From Site-B1 sp963827785 (lineage in GTDB: Bacteria > Bacteroidota > Bacteroidia > Flavobacteriales > Flavobacteriaceae): DNA of 64,000 nucleotides. This document shows, piece by piece, positions 23,180 through 32,510 of this stretch. The notes under the pieces were generated by a model that was given only the letters and a program-made list of their open reading frames with translations, was not told where the DNA came from and did not search any database. The position numbers were made by a program, and so were the translations under genes. Positions within the stretch are counted from its first letter, which is position 1; every line of letters starts with the position of its first letter. Location: positions 62,001-126,000 of the forward strand of contig CAWHCT010000005.1 of assembly GCA_963827785.1 (NCBI GenBank). The letters run 5' to 3'.

Positions 23180-24781
23180 ATGGCAGAAATAATTACAATG
23201 CCTCGTTTAAGTGATACCATGGAAGAAGGGACTGTGGCCCAGTGGTTGAAAAAGGTTGGCGATAAAATTAATGAAGGTGATATCCTTGCCGAAATAGAGA
23301 CAGACAAAGCCACTATGGAATTTGAGTCTTTTCATGAAGGAGTGTTGCTTCATATTGGAGTGCAAGAAGGCGAAACCACAAAGGTAGATGAACTTTTGGC
23401 CATTATTGGTAAGGAAGGTGAAGATGTCTCTGCTCTGTTGAATAAAGCCAAAAGCACTGCTAAAAAAGAGATTAAGAAAGAAGAATCCAAACCAGAGACT
23501 ACTCCTTCAAATTCCGATTCTGTTGAAATACCGAAAGGAGTTACGGTGATTACCATGCCAAGGTTAAGTGATACCATGGAAGAAGGTACAGTTGCCACCT
23601 GGTTAAAGAAAGTTGGTGACGATATTAAAGAAGGTGATATTCTTGCCGAGATAGAAACCGATAAGGCAACTATGGAGTTTGAATCCTTCAATGCAGGAAA
23701 TTTGTTATATGTTGGATTAAAAGAAGGTGAAACGGCAAAAGTAGATTCACTATTAGCTATTATTGGACCCAAAGGGACTGATGTTTCAGGCTTAGCAAGT
23801 AATTTTAAAGTTGAAGGTGAAAAGCCTTCGGAAGCTAAAGCAGAAGAAGCTCCTAAAGCTGATGCAAGCAAAGTGGAAGAAAAAGTTGCGACAACTTCAG
23901 CCCAAGTTACAACTACAAATGGAAGAATATTTGTATCTCCATTGGCTAAAAAGATGGCCGAGGAAAAAGGCATTAATTTAACTCAGGTACAAGGTTCCGG
24001 AGAAAATGGTCGAATCATAAAACGTGATATAGAAAACTTTACTCCATCTGCGGCAGCACAATCTTCTGCACCAGTTGCAAAATTTGTGCCTTCCGGTCAG
24101 GAAAGTACTGATGAGATAAAGCATTCACAAATGCGTAAAGTGATCGCTAAACGATTAGCAGAGTCTAAATTTACAGCACCTCATTATTATCTGGCAGTTG
24201 AATTTGATATGGATAATGCCATTGCTTTCAGAGAACAATTCAATTCTGTTCCAGACACCAAAATTTCTTATAACGATATGGTTGTTAAGGCCTGTGCCTT
24301 GGCACTTCGTCAGCACCCACAGGTTAACTCGCAGTGGTTTGATGATAAAATGGTATTGAACAACCATGTACATGTTGGAGTCGCAGTTGCAGTTGAAGAC
24401 GGACTTGTAGTTCCTGTATTGCGTTTTACCAATGAACAAAGTTTACAGCAAATTGGTGCAGCTGTTAAAGATTATGCGGTTAGAGCAAGAAACAAGAAAT
24501 TGACGCCTCAGGAAATGGAAGGCAGTACCTTTACTATTTCCAATTTGGGTATGTTTGGTATAGAAAGTTTTACATCTATTATCAATCAGCCTAATTCGGC
24601 TATATTATCAGTAGGAACTATTGTTCAGAAACCTGTTGTTAAAAACGGTCAGATCGTAGTGGGTAATACCATGAAATTGACATTGGCCTGTGACCACAGA
24701 ACAGTTGATGGTGCAACAGGATCAGCATTCTTAGAAACATTGAAAGGCTACATTGAAAACCCGGTTACAATGCTGGTTTAA
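23180..24781 (+). CDS. pdhC: Pyruvate dehydrogenase E2, dihydrolipoamide acetyltransferase
   Basis: E2 forms the core of the pyruvate dehydrogenase complex and makes acetyl-CoA. The 533-residue protein begins with two nearly identical lipoyl domains, each with ETDKATMEFES (lipoyl Lys43 and Lys161), joined by a charged linker. A long Ala/Glu/Lys linker leads to the peripheral-subunit-binding domain (SPLAKKMAEEKGI to GRIIKRDIENF, about residues 252-293). The acyltransferase domain ends with DHRTVDGATGSAF, which carries the catalytic His. Two lipoyl domains are within the normal range. It follows pdhA after 3 bases. Confidence 0.96.
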   Translation: MAEIITMPRLSDTMEEGTVAQWLKKVGDKINEGDILAEIETDKATMEFESFHEGVLLHIGVQEGETTKVDELLAIIGKEGEDVSALLNKAKSTAKKEIKKEESKPETTPSNSDSVEIPKGVTVITMPRLSDTMEEGTVATWLKKVGDDIKEGDILAEIETDKATMEFESFNAGNLLYVGLKEGETAKVDSLLAIIGPKGTDVSGLASNFKVEGEKPSEAKAEEAPKADASKVEEKVATTSAQVTTTNGRIFVSPLAKKMAEEKGINLTQVQGSGENGRIIKRDIENFTPSAAAQSSAPVAKFVPSGQESTDEIKHSQMRKVIAKRLAESKFTAPHYYLAVEFDMDNAIAFREQFNSVPDTKISYNDMVVKACALALRQHPQVNSQWFDDKMVLNNHVHVGVAVAVEDGLVVPVLRFTNEQSLQQIGAAVKDYAVRARNKKLTPQEMEGSTFTISNLGMFGIESFTSIINQPNSAILSVGTIVQKPVVKNGQIVVGNTMKLTLACDHRTVDGATGSAFLETLKGYIENPVTMLV

Positions 24782-24813
24782 TTTGAAATTAAATTAGAAT
24801 TGAATATATAAAA

Positions 24814-24840
24814 GTCCATCATAATAATGATGGATTTTTT
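24814..24840 (+). terminator. Terminator after pdhC
   Basis: The stem TCCATCAT/ATGATGGA is followed by six T. It sits between convergent pdhC and the AraC-type regulator. Confidence 0.85.
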
Positions 24841-24842
24841 GT

Positions 24843-25634
24843 TTAGTGTTGTTGCAGATATTTGGAAGGAAGGATACCGAATTTTGATTTAAAGCATCTG
24901 CCAAAATAGGTCAAACTGTTGAATCCCGATCTTTCTGCTATTTCGGTGATGTTCGCTTTTTTATCATGCAACTGGATTAAAGCTTTGTTCAAACGGAAAT
25001 CACGTAAAAATCTACTAGGCGTTTTTCCTGTAAGCAACTTTAATTTTCTATAAACCTGAACTTCACTTAAACCCAAATTCTTACTGAACTCATTGACATT
25101 GAATTTGTTGTCAGTCCAAATAGTCTCTGCGAAATCCATAATTTCATTTATAAAAATTTCATTTTCAGGTTTTAAGGTTTTAATATGTTCTTTGTTAATA
25201 AAGGAATTCTTATTGACCTTATCGTATAATTTTCTAATTTCGGCTGTGACCACAATTTGATCTTTCACAACTTCACAGATCCGTGTTGCAACTTTAATAA
25301 CTGAGTTTATATCATTTTTATTTCCTGAGGCAATTCCTATCTTAAGTTGACGAATGGAGGCATCAAATTTTGGAGTGATATATTTAAAATTATCCTGAAC
25401 TTTTAGAGCACATAATATAATATTGCTCACCGATTTGAACTTGACAACGTACATATTGTCATTATTGACCAGGATCTTGCCCTTAAAATGATTGAAGGAT
25501 TTTAATAAACTATTATGAAGTTTTTGAGTGAACAGGTTAAATTGATTTGCTTCCAGTCTGTTGAGGTAGTTGCTGGTTTCAATTACCATGACAAAACGTT
25601 GTATGTCATCATGATCTTTAGACATGTCAATCAA
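24843..25634 (-). CDS. AraC-family regulator with cyclase-like N-terminal domain
   Basis: A 263-residue DNA-binding protein. The C-terminal ~100 residues are a two-helix-turn-helix AraC domain: FSKNLGLSEVQVYRKLKLL, then ITEIAERSGFNSLTYFGRCF and FGILPSKY. The N-terminal ~165 residues lack a cupin or response-regulator receiver. They resemble a degenerate class III nucleotidyl cyclase fold: LHNSLLKSFNHFKGKIL, then a MYVVKF strand, ICALKVQDNF, LKIGIASG and VATRICEVVKDQIVVTAE follow the usual order. The metal-binding Asp residues of active cyclases are not seen, so it would be a sensor only. It is divergent from an SDR gene, with 109 bases between. The cyclase relation is inference. Confidence 0.85.
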   Translation of the reverse strand: MIDMSKDHDDIQRFVMVIETSNYLNRLEANQFNLFTQKLHNSLLKSFNHFKGKILVNNDNMYVVKFKSVSNIILCALKVQDNFKYITPKFDASIRQLKIGIASGNKNDINSVIKVATRICEVVKDQIVVTAEIRKLYDKVNKNSFINKEHIKTLKPENEIFINEIMDFAETIWTDNKFNVNEFSKNLGLSEVQVYRKLKLLTGKTPSRFLRDFRLNKALIQLHDKKANITEIAERSGFNSLTYFGRCFKSKFGILPSKYLQQH

Positions 25635-25743
25635 TTTGTTACAATTTAATGATTTTTCATGTTAAATGCTAACAGAAATGTTAGAGATTTCACCTAAGTA
25701 TAATTTACTTTTTTATCTTTAATCTCAAATACAACAAGTCAAA

Positions 25744-26424
25744 ATGAAGAATATCATAATAACCGGGACGAGTCGTGGAATTGGATACGAATTGGTGAAG
25801 TTGTTTGCTCAAAAAGGACATCGGGTTTTGGCATTATCCAGAAATGATGAACCTGTTAAGAGTCTTAAACTTGATCACATAAATTCTTTTACTTTTGATC
25901 TGGGAAATTCAAAAGATTATTTAAAGGTTTCTGAGTTCATCAAAAAGGAATGGAAACAGGTAGATATCTTAATCAACAATGCAGGATCTTTAATTAATAA
26001 ACCATTTGCTGAAACGACTATGGATGATTTTGAGCAGGTTTACAAAACCAATGTTTTTGGGGTTGCTGAATTGACCAGAACGGTTTTGCCATTTATAAAA
26101 AAAGAAGGTCACGTAGTAACCATTAGTTCCATGGGAGGAGTTCAAGGCAGTATGAAATTTCCCGGACTATCTGCCTATAGTTCCAGTAAAGGAGCTGTTA
26201 TCACACTTACAGAATTATTAGCTGAAGAATACAAGGAAACAGGTCCCAGTTTTAATGTCTTGGCTTTAGGAGCAGTACAAACCGAAATGCTCGAGGAAGC
26301 GTTCCCCGGTTACAAAGCACCAACAACTGCATTACAAATGGCAAAGTATATTGCGGATTTTGCTTTAACAGGAAACCAATTCTATAATGGTAAGTTATTG
26401 CAGGTTTCCAGTTCTACGCCTTAA
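25744..26424 (+). CDS. Short-chain dehydrogenase/reductase (SDR)
   Basis: A cytoplasmic NAD(P)-dependent oxidoreductase of 226 residues. The Rossmann motif is TGTSRGIGYE near the N-terminus, NNAGSL is the conserved NAG segment, and the catalytic Ser and YxxxK are in ISSMGGVQG and YSSSKGAV. The compact C-terminus suggests a single-domain classical SDR. The substrate cannot be deduced. It is convergent with the next gene, with one base between the stops, and divergent from the AraC-type regulator, which might control it. Confidence 0.92.
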   Translation: MKNIIITGTSRGIGYELVKLFAQKGHRVLALSRNDEPVKSLKLDHINSFTFDLGNSKDYLKVSEFIKKEWKQVDILINNAGSLINKPFAETTMDDFEQVYKTNVFGVAELTRTVLPFIKKEGHVVTISSMGGVQGSMKFPGLSAYSSSKGAVITLTELLAEEYKETGPSFNVLALGAVQTEMLEEAFPGYKAPTTALQMAKYIADFALTGNQFYNGKLLQVSSSTP

Positions 26425-26425
26425 T

Positions 26426-27529
26426 CTAATTTAGTTTTACTGTCTTGCCAGTTTTGGCACTTTTTCTTGCAGCATCCAGAATTTCAATAACTATCATATT
26501 ATTCTCTAAAGAGGACAAATGATAAGGCTGTAAAGTAATTTCTTCTTCTGTTACAGCGGCCAAAAGAGCAAATGGATCATTTAACGGAGACTCAAGTTCT
26601 TCAAGTTTATAGGTTTGTTCTTTAAATCCATCATATCCTTCGGCAATTCTTACTCTTAGGTCGTTTCTGTTATCTGCAAAAATTGCACCTGTTAATCCGT
26701 ATATTTCCATATCTTTTCTGCCTATTGGCCAATTCCAGGACGCTTGAATGATGACTGTGGCATCATCATAGGCTAGAATAATGGTAGCTTCATCATCTAC
26801 TTTAGGATTGTTTTCAGGTTGCAATTGCTGAGTTATTGCAGTAACTGTGTTAGGCTTTTTGCCATTTTGAATCCAAGTAGCAAGATTTGCTCCATAGCAG
26901 CCAAAATCCATTAATGCTCCACCTCCGTTTTCTACAGGATCTAATAACCAGTCTAGAAATTCAGAATTTATATCCAATTTAACAGGCCCTCTATGACCAT
27001 CTCTTATGATAATTTTTCTTAAATCGCCTATTTTGCCAACTTTTAGTAGTTCATTAGCTCTGTGATTGGTAGGATACCAGGTTGTCTCATAGTTTGTCAA
27101 CAAATGGATGTTGTGTTTTTCAGATAGCGCCTTCATTTTTTTGGCATGTTTTAAATTAACGGCCAACGGTTTTTCAACCATCACATGAATACCTTTAGGT
27201 GCGCAGATTTCAACCACTTCAAGATGTTCATAGATACTTCCAAAAGCAGTGACAGCTTCTGGTTTCGCTTCATTTATCATTTCATCTAAAGTGTTAAATA
27301 CAAGATTCATATCAAATCCATGTTGTTGAGAATATCTTAAAGCCAATGCTTTATCAGTTTCAACTATGCCAACGATTTCTATATCACCAAGATCCTCTCT
27401 ACCTAGGATCCAATGAACGTGAGTATGTGTTAATCCGGCAACTCCAACTTTTAAAGGCTCCTTTTGGGCAGATATTTGTAAACAAAGACAAATAAAAGAT
27501 AAAAAACAGATGAATTTATTTGAAATCAT
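26426..27529 (-). CDS. Gfo/Idh/MocA oxidoreductase with export signal
   Basis: A 367-residue sugar- or inositol-dehydrogenase-like protein. The N-terminus (NKFICFLSFICLCLQISAQ) looks like a Sec signal peptide. A Rossmann domain follows directly with VGVAGLTHTHVHWILG, and EKPLAVNLKHAKKM carries the family EKP motif. The C-terminal domain includes GGGALMDFGCYGANLA, the usual substrate and dimer region. Family members normally need a bound nicotinamide cofactor, so export implies a retained or scavenged NAD(P). It may act on oligosaccharides in the periplasm. No twin-arginine motif is present. Confidence 0.88.
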   Translation of the reverse strand: MISNKFICFLSFICLCLQISAQKEPLKVGVAGLTHTHVHWILGREDLGDIEIVGIVETDKALALRYSQQHGFDMNLVFNTLDEMINEAKPEAVTAFGSIYEHLEVVEICAPKGIHVMVEKPLAVNLKHAKKMKALSEKHNIHLLTNYETTWYPTNHRANELLKVGKIGDLRKIIIRDGHRGPVKLDINSEFLDWLLDPVENGGGALMDFGCYGANLATWIQNGKKPNTVTAITQQLQPENNPKVDDEATIILAYDDATVIIQASWNWPIGRKDMEIYGLTGAIFADNRNDLRVRIAEGYDGFKEQTYKLEELESPLNDPFALLAAVTEEEITLQPYHLSSLENNMIVIEILDAARKSAKTGKTVKLN

Positions 27530-27603
27530 AGAAATTAAATTAACCTTTTTTAATAATGATTCAATTTACTGGAATATTATTACAAAATCAAAAATTATAA
27601 ATT

Positions 27604-28248
27604 TTGAAAATAAATTATCAATGTAGCTTTTTTGACTTATTTTTGAACAGATGCAAAATAGACCTACATCAATATCTTCCAAATAAGAGTGTTGAACAAG
27701 TTTTAAAACTACTTGATCATGATCACTTAGTTGTAAAAGTTAAGAACGAGCGCAAGACCAGACATGGAGATTATAAAAAGATGCCAAACGATCAGCATCA
27801 AATAACTATCAATTCCAATTTAAATATCTACAGATTTCTAATTACACTTTTGCACGAAATAGCTCATTTTGAAGTTTACAAACAATATGGAAGACGAATA
27901 AAACCGCATGGCAAAGAATGGAAACACAAGTTTCAGCATATTACGCTGCCTTTTTTAAATCCTGAAATTTTCCCGGAAACTCTTTTACCTTTATTGGCAA
28001 ATCATTTTAAAAACCCAAAAGCGTCCAGCGACACAGATCTGCGATTGAGCTTAGCTTTAAAGCAATTTGACGAAACCAATGATCTGCATTTTGTATTTGA
28101 AGTACCTTTGGGCAAAGAATTTAAATTATATAACGGAAAGATCTTTAAAAAAGGTGCAAAACGTGTAAAGCGATTTGAGTGTAAAGAGATAAAAACGGGT
28201 AGAACTTACCTGTTCAATCCAAATGCAGAAGTAGAATTAATAGATTAA
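27604..28248 (+). CDS. SprT-like zinc metalloprotease-domain protein
   Basis: A 214-residue protein with the zinc-binding HEIAH motif (His84, Glu85, His88) inside an SprT-type domain. This fold is shared with eukaryotic Spartan proteins, but the bacterial role is not settled. The likely start is TTG 27604; no better ATG precedes it in frame. The Lys/Arg-rich C-terminal part (KKGAKRVKRFECKE) contains a Cys but no full zinc ribbon. It is 29 bases before manC on the same strand and probably shares its transcript. Confidence 0.86.
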   Translation: MKINYQCSFFDLFLNRCKIDLHQYLPNKSVEQVLKLLDHDHLVVKVKNERKTRHGDYKKMPNDQHQITINSNLNIYRFLITLLHEIAHFEVYKQYGRRIKPHGKEWKHKFQHITLPFLNPEIFPETLLPLLANHFKNPKASSDTDLRLSLALKQFDETNDLHFVFEVPLGKEFKLYNGKIFKKGAKRVKRFECKEIKTGRTYLFNPNAEVELID

Positions 28249-28277
28249 TTGAGATCATTATAATCAATGATAAAAAA

Positions 28278-29366
28278 ATGACTAAAATGAATAAAAATTA
28301 TTATGCCGTGATTATGGCAGGAGGCATAGGATCAAGGTTTTGGCCGGTTAGTACGCAAAACAATCCAAAACAATTTCATGACATGTTAGGGACAGGAGAT
28401 ACCTTATTGCAAAAAACCTTCTATAGGTTAATAAAACTCATTCCGCATGAAAATGTTTTTATATTAACAAATGAACGATACAAAGATCTGGTTCATTCTC
28501 AATTACCCGTTTTAACCAAGAATCAGGTAGTTTTGGAACCGGCCATGAGAAATACAGCACCTTGTATATTATATGCTGCTTTAAAAATTCAAAAGGAAAA
28601 TAAAGATGCAGTAATGATTGTTGCTCCAAGCGATCACTGGATAGAAGATGAAGAAAAGTTCAATGCTAATGTTGAGCAAGCATTTCAGTTTAGTGCTAAA
28701 AATGATGCTTTGCTCACTCTAGGCATTCAGCCAACATTTCCTAATACCGGTTATGGTTACATAGAATATGAAAAAACTCAAGAGCAATCCATTAAACCTG
28801 TCAAACAATTCAAAGAAAAACCTGATTACAATACCGCAAAGGAATATATAACTCAGGGTAATTTCCTGTGGAATGCCGGAATTTTTATTTGGAGTGTAAA
28901 AAGTGTAGTAAAAGCTTTTAAGGCTTGTGAGCCAAAACTATTTGAATTGTTCCATAATGGAAAAGATGTTTATAACACCAAACTTGAAGCCGGTTTTATC
29001 GCTAAAAATTATGGTAAAGCAGAAAATATTTCTGTGGATTATGCCATTATGGAAAAATCTAAGAATGTGTTTGTATTGCCTGCCGAATTTGACTGGAATG
29101 ATTTAGGAACATGGGGAAGTTTATACGATAAGCTTGAAAAAGATGAACAGAAGAACGCTATTGTTAATTCCAGACTTTTGGCTGAAGATTCCACAGGGAA
29201 CATGATTAGAAGCGAAAAAGGAAAAATTGTGGTTGTTGACGGTCTTAACGACTATATAATAGTTGATAAAAAGGATGTTTTGCTTATATTTCCAAAAAAG
29301 AAAGAACAGGACATAAAAAAGGTGCTTCAAAGTGTTAAGAATAAATTTGGTGAGAATTACGGTTAA
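28278..29366 (+). CDS. manC: Mannose-1-phosphate guanylyltransferase
   Basis: A nucleotidyltransferase that makes GDP-mannose from mannose-1-phosphate and GTP for surface polysaccharides. The 362-residue protein shows AGGIGSRFWPVST near residue 15, VVLEPAMRNTAP, VAPSDHWI, FKEKPDYNTA and FLWNAGIFIW, all typical of the type without a C-terminal isomerase domain. A second in-frame ATG three codons on (28287) is an alternative start. It lies between the SprT-like and DUF389 genes. Confidence 0.94.
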   Translation: MTKMNKNYYAVIMAGGIGSRFWPVSTQNNPKQFHDMLGTGDTLLQKTFYRLIKLIPHENVFILTNERYKDLVHSQLPVLTKNQVVLEPAMRNTAPCILYAALKIQKENKDAVMIVAPSDHWIEDEEKFNANVEQAFQFSAKNDALLTLGIQPTFPNTGYGYIEYEKTQEQSIKPVKQFKEKPDYNTAKEYITQGNFLWNAGIFIWSVKSVVKAFKACEPKLFELFHNGKDVYNTKLEAGFIAKNYGKAENISVDYAIMEKSKNVFVLPAEFDWNDLGTWGSLYDKLEKDEQKNAIVNSRLLAEDSTGNMIRSEKGKIVVVDGLNDYIIVDKKDVLLIFPKKKEQDIKKVLQSVKNKFGENYG

Positions 29367-29401
29367 TCTTTAACTTTTCATATCGGAATTAAATAATAGA
29401 A

Positions 29402-30895
29402 ATGGAAGAAAATAAATCAAATATAAACCAGGAAAAAGCAAAAGAAGTAGCTGTAGAAGAATCTAAGGAGGCAATAAAAAAAGATGCAAAAGGGCTTTGG
29501 TATAACACAAAGAAATTTATTGATGAGTTGTTGGACTTTCGACATGATACAGATCGTGATGCTACTATTAAAGCAATTGAAGGAGATATTCCATTCAAAG
29601 GTGCTACTGCCTGGATTCTAATCTGTTCTATTTTTGTGGCCTCAGTTGGCTTAAATGCGAATTCAACTGCGGTTGTTATAGGAGCAATGTTAATCTCACC
29701 TTTAATGGGGCCTATTTTAGGAATGGGAATGTCAATTGCAATAAATGATATTGATACACTCAAAAAATCACTGATCAATTTCGCAGTTATGGTCGTGCTT
29801 AGTGTTTTAACCGCATATTTATTCTTTAAATTTTTTCCATTAAGAGCCGATACTTCAGAATTATTAGGAAGGACCAAGCCAGATATTAGGGATGTCTTAA
29901 TAGCATTCTTTGGTGGTTTAGCTTTAATAATTGCCAGAACAAAAAAAGGAACTATTGCCTCTGTTATTTTTGGAGTTGCTATTGCAACTGCCTTGATGCC
30001 TCCACTTTGTACAGTTGGATTTGGTTTAGCAAAAGGAGGTGAAGTAGGTTTTGATGGTATGACAGGATGGGACTATGCCATGGGAGCTATGTATTTGTTT
30101 GCCATAAATACTGTTTTTATAGGATTAGCAACATTTTTAGTATTGAAAATATTGCGTTTCCCAATGCTTAAATATGCAAATTCTAAAAAACGTAGCAGAA
30201 TATCCAGAATTGCAGCTATGCTTGCCATTGTTGTTATGGTGCCGGCAGTTTGGACCTTTTGGAACGTGTATAAAGAATCCAGATTTGACAATCAAATAAC
30301 AAAATTTATTGAAAACGAAATTAAACCTAACAATGCATTACAAATGATGAATTTTGATAAGGATTTTGAAAAACAGACCTTATCCCTAAACTTCTTCAAT
30401 GAAATTTCTGATGCTACTAAACAAGATCTTTTAAATGAATTAAGTAATAATCCCGAATATCCTAATTTAAGACAAGTTTCACTAAAAATTAAAGGAAGCG
30501 ATACGAAAAGTTATGAATTAATTTCCAACGCTTATCAGGATGCTCGAGACAGACTTAAAGAGAGTGAAAATGTTATTACAGGTTTGCAACTGGAGATAGA
30601 AGACCTTAAGGAAGAAATAACACAATTAAATCAACAAATAGAAGCTAAAAGTGAAGGAGTTGCATTTTCTACTTTAGCCAGAGATGCAAAAGTCAGATTT
30701 ATAGACCTGCAATACTTTAGTTATGCAAAGATGCTTGAATCTAATGACTTTATAAAGGTTGATACAATTTCTGTTGCCAATGTGAAATGGAATCCATCTT
30801 TAAGTGATAGTTTAGTAACTGTGAAGGAAAAGCTGTTAGGCGATTGGTTAAAGCAAGAGTTGAAAGAAGAAAATATTATTATAAAGCATAATTGA
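29402..30895 (+). CDS. DUF389 family multi-pass membrane protein
   Basis: A 497-residue inner-membrane protein of unknown function. After a charged N-terminal ~60 residues come about six hydrophobic helices with the DUF389 signatures GLNANSTAVVIGAMLISPLMGPILG and LIIARTKKGTIASVIFGVAIATALMPPLCTVGFGL. A soluble tail follows, with a coiled-coil stretch (LQLEIEDLKEEITQLNQQIE, about residue 400). The tail is longer than in minimal DUF389 proteins. It abuts the convergent mlaF gene with no bases between the stops. Confidence 0.9.
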   Translation: MEENKSNINQEKAKEVAVEESKEAIKKDAKGLWYNTKKFIDELLDFRHDTDRDATIKAIEGDIPFKGATAWILICSIFVASVGLNANSTAVVIGAMLISPLMGPILGMGMSIAINDIDTLKKSLINFAVMVVLSVLTAYLFFKFFPLRADTSELLGRTKPDIRDVLIAFFGGLALIIARTKKGTIASVIFGVAIATALMPPLCTVGFGLAKGGEVGFDGMTGWDYAMGAMYLFAINTVFIGLATFLVLKILRFPMLKYANSKKRSRISRIAAMLAIVVMVPAVWTFWNVYKESRFDNQITKFIENEIKPNNALQMMNFDKDFEKQTLSLNFFNEISDATKQDLLNELSNNPEYPNLRQVSLKIKGSDTKSYELISNAYQDARDRLKESENVITGLQLEIEDLKEEITQLNQQIEAKSEGVAFSTLARDAKVRFIDLQYFSYAKMLESNDFIKVDTISVANVKWNPSLSDSLVTVKEKLLGDWLKQELKEENIIIKHN

Positions 30896-31663
30896 TCATT
30901 GATCTTCCTCAATATACAGTTTTCTTACTTTTTTGAATAACTCTGAAGAGTAAACAAAATTGGTAATAGCTTCATTGTCAGTTTTAAAAATAGTTTCGTT
31001 AGTGCCTTCCCATTCTTTAACACCATTTTTTAAGAAAACTATTTTTTCGCCAATTTCCATAACTGAGTTCATATCATGAGAGTTAATTACAGTAGTAATA
31101 TTGTATTCATCTGTAATTTCCTGGATGAGGTTATCTATAACAATGGCAGTATTGGGATCCAGTCCCGAATTAGGTTCATCGCAAAACAAATATTTTGGAT
31201 TATTTACAATGGCCCTTGCAATCGCTACACGTTTTTTCATTCCACCTGAAGCTTCACTGGGATACTTCTTATGAGCGTCCTGCAAGTGAACCCTATCCAA
31301 AACAAAATCAACTCTTTCCTGCATTTCACTCTTAGTTTGATTCGTGAACATTTGAAGAGGGAACATAACATTTTCTTCAATGGTCATAGAATCAAACAGT
31401 GCACTTCCTTGAAAGACCATTCCCATCTCAGCTCTCAAATTCCTTCTTTCATCCGTTGTCAGGTTGGAATATAATCTGTCATTATAAAAAATTTTGCCTT
31501 CATCAGGTCTTAATAAACCTAAAAGGCATTTCATAAATACTGTTTTACCTGATCCACTCTGTCCAATGATCAAATTAGTTTTTCCCGGTTCAAAAGTTGT
31601 TGTTATACCTTTTAAAACATGCGCATCGCCAAAAGACTTATGTAAATTTTCAACTACTATCAT
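30896..31663 (-). CDS. mlaF: MlaF-type ABC transporter ATP-binding protein
   Basis: The ATPase of an MCE-type phospholipid transport system between inner and outer membranes. The 255-residue protein has Walker A GQSGSGKT (residues 34-41), the signature ASGGMKKRVAIARA, Walker B YLFCDEP and the His switch INSHD. Its start overlaps the stop of the permease gene by one base, so the two are co-translated. No MCE substrate-binding gene is in view; it probably lies elsewhere. Confidence 0.93.
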   Translation of the reverse strand: MIVVENLHKSFGDAHVLKGITTTFEPGKTNLIIGQSGSGKTVFMKCLLGLLRPDEGKIFYNDRLYSNLTTDERRNLRAEMGMVFQGSALFDSMTIEENVMFPLQMFTNQTKSEMQERVDFVLDRVHLQDAHKKYPSEASGGMKKRVAIARAIVNNPKYLFCDEPNSGLDPNTAIVIDNLIQEITDEYNITTVINSHDMNSVMEIGEKIVFLKNGVKEWEGTNETIFKTDNEAITNFVYSSELFKKVRKLYIEEDQ

Positions 31664-32400
31664 TAGCTTAACAACATTGAAGTTAATATATAATTTAGAA
31701 GTATGATCATGACACTCGTCCAGACAAATGAAGTTGTACTGGCTTTACCTACTTCTAAGGCTCCACCATTCATATAATAACCATGATATGATGGTATGGT
31801 GGCTAAAAGAATAGCAAATACAATAGTTTTTATGAATGCATACGTAACATGAAACGGATCAAAATCCATTTGAACTCCGGTAATGTAATCATCCATGGTT
31901 GTAAAGCCTCCATAAACGCATGCAGCAAGACCTCCCAAAACACCTAAAAACATGGCAATTGAAATAACAAAAGGATAAAATAAAAGTGCTATAAATTTTG
32001 GAAATACCAAATAATTTATAGCATTTATTCCCATAACCTCTAAAGCGTCAATTTGCTCTGTAACTCTCATGGTTCCAATACTGGAGGTAATAAATGAGCC
32101 AACTTTACCAGCCATAATTATGGATATAAAGGTAGGAGCAAATTCTAAGATTATTGATTGTCTGGTAGCAAAACCAACCAAAGTTTTAGGAATTAACGGG
32201 TTGTCAATATTTAGTGCTGTTTGTATTGTAACAACCCCTCCAACGAAAAAAGAAATAAATGCAACAATACCCAATGAGCCAATTATGAGATCGTCAATTT
32301 CCTTAAAAATTAAACCACGCATAAAAGACCATTTAGTCGGTTTTCTAAAGATTTCAACCAACATAATAAAATAAACTCCAATATTGTGAAGGTATTTCAT
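31663..32400 (-). CDS. mlaE: MlaE-type ABC transporter permease
   Basis: A 245-residue integral membrane permease, partner of MlaF in lipid trafficking to keep outer-membrane asymmetry. Family landmarks are VGGVVTIQTALNI, FAPTFISIIMAGKVGSFITSSIGTMRVTEQIDALEVMGI and LGGLAACVYGGF, spread over about five or six membrane segments. It is the first gene of a two-gene unit with mlaF and is divergent from the phosphatase gene. Confidence 0.94.
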   Translation of the reverse strand: MKYLHNIGVYFIMLVEIFRKPTKWSFMRGLIFKEIDDLIIGSLGIVAFISFFVGGVVTIQTALNIDNPLIPKTLVGFATRQSIILEFAPTFISIIMAGKVGSFITSSIGTMRVTEQIDALEVMGINAINYLVFPKFIALLFYPFVISIAMFLGVLGGLAACVYGGFTTMDDYITGVQMDFDPFHVTYAFIKTIVFAILLATIPSYHGYYMNGGALEVGKASTTSFVWTSVMIILLNYILTSMLLS

Positions 32401-32482
32401 AATGAATTTTTACATCTGCTAAAGTAAAAAATAACACCAGATATTTAACTATTATTTTAAATAAAGGAAATATAAAAATCCC

Positions 32483-32490
32483 TATTTTTG
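32483..32490 (+). promoter_or_regulatory. pafA -7 promoter element (TATTTTTG)
   Basis: TATTTTTG matches TAnnTTTG and ends 20 bases before the phosphatase ATG. Confidence 0.5.
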
Positions 32491-32510
32491 TCCGTATTAT
32501 AATTCACAAG

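Noticed and set aside
23350..23973. 207-codon ORF antisense to pdhC
   Set aside because: It mirrors the repeated lipoyl domains and their linker and has no independent support.
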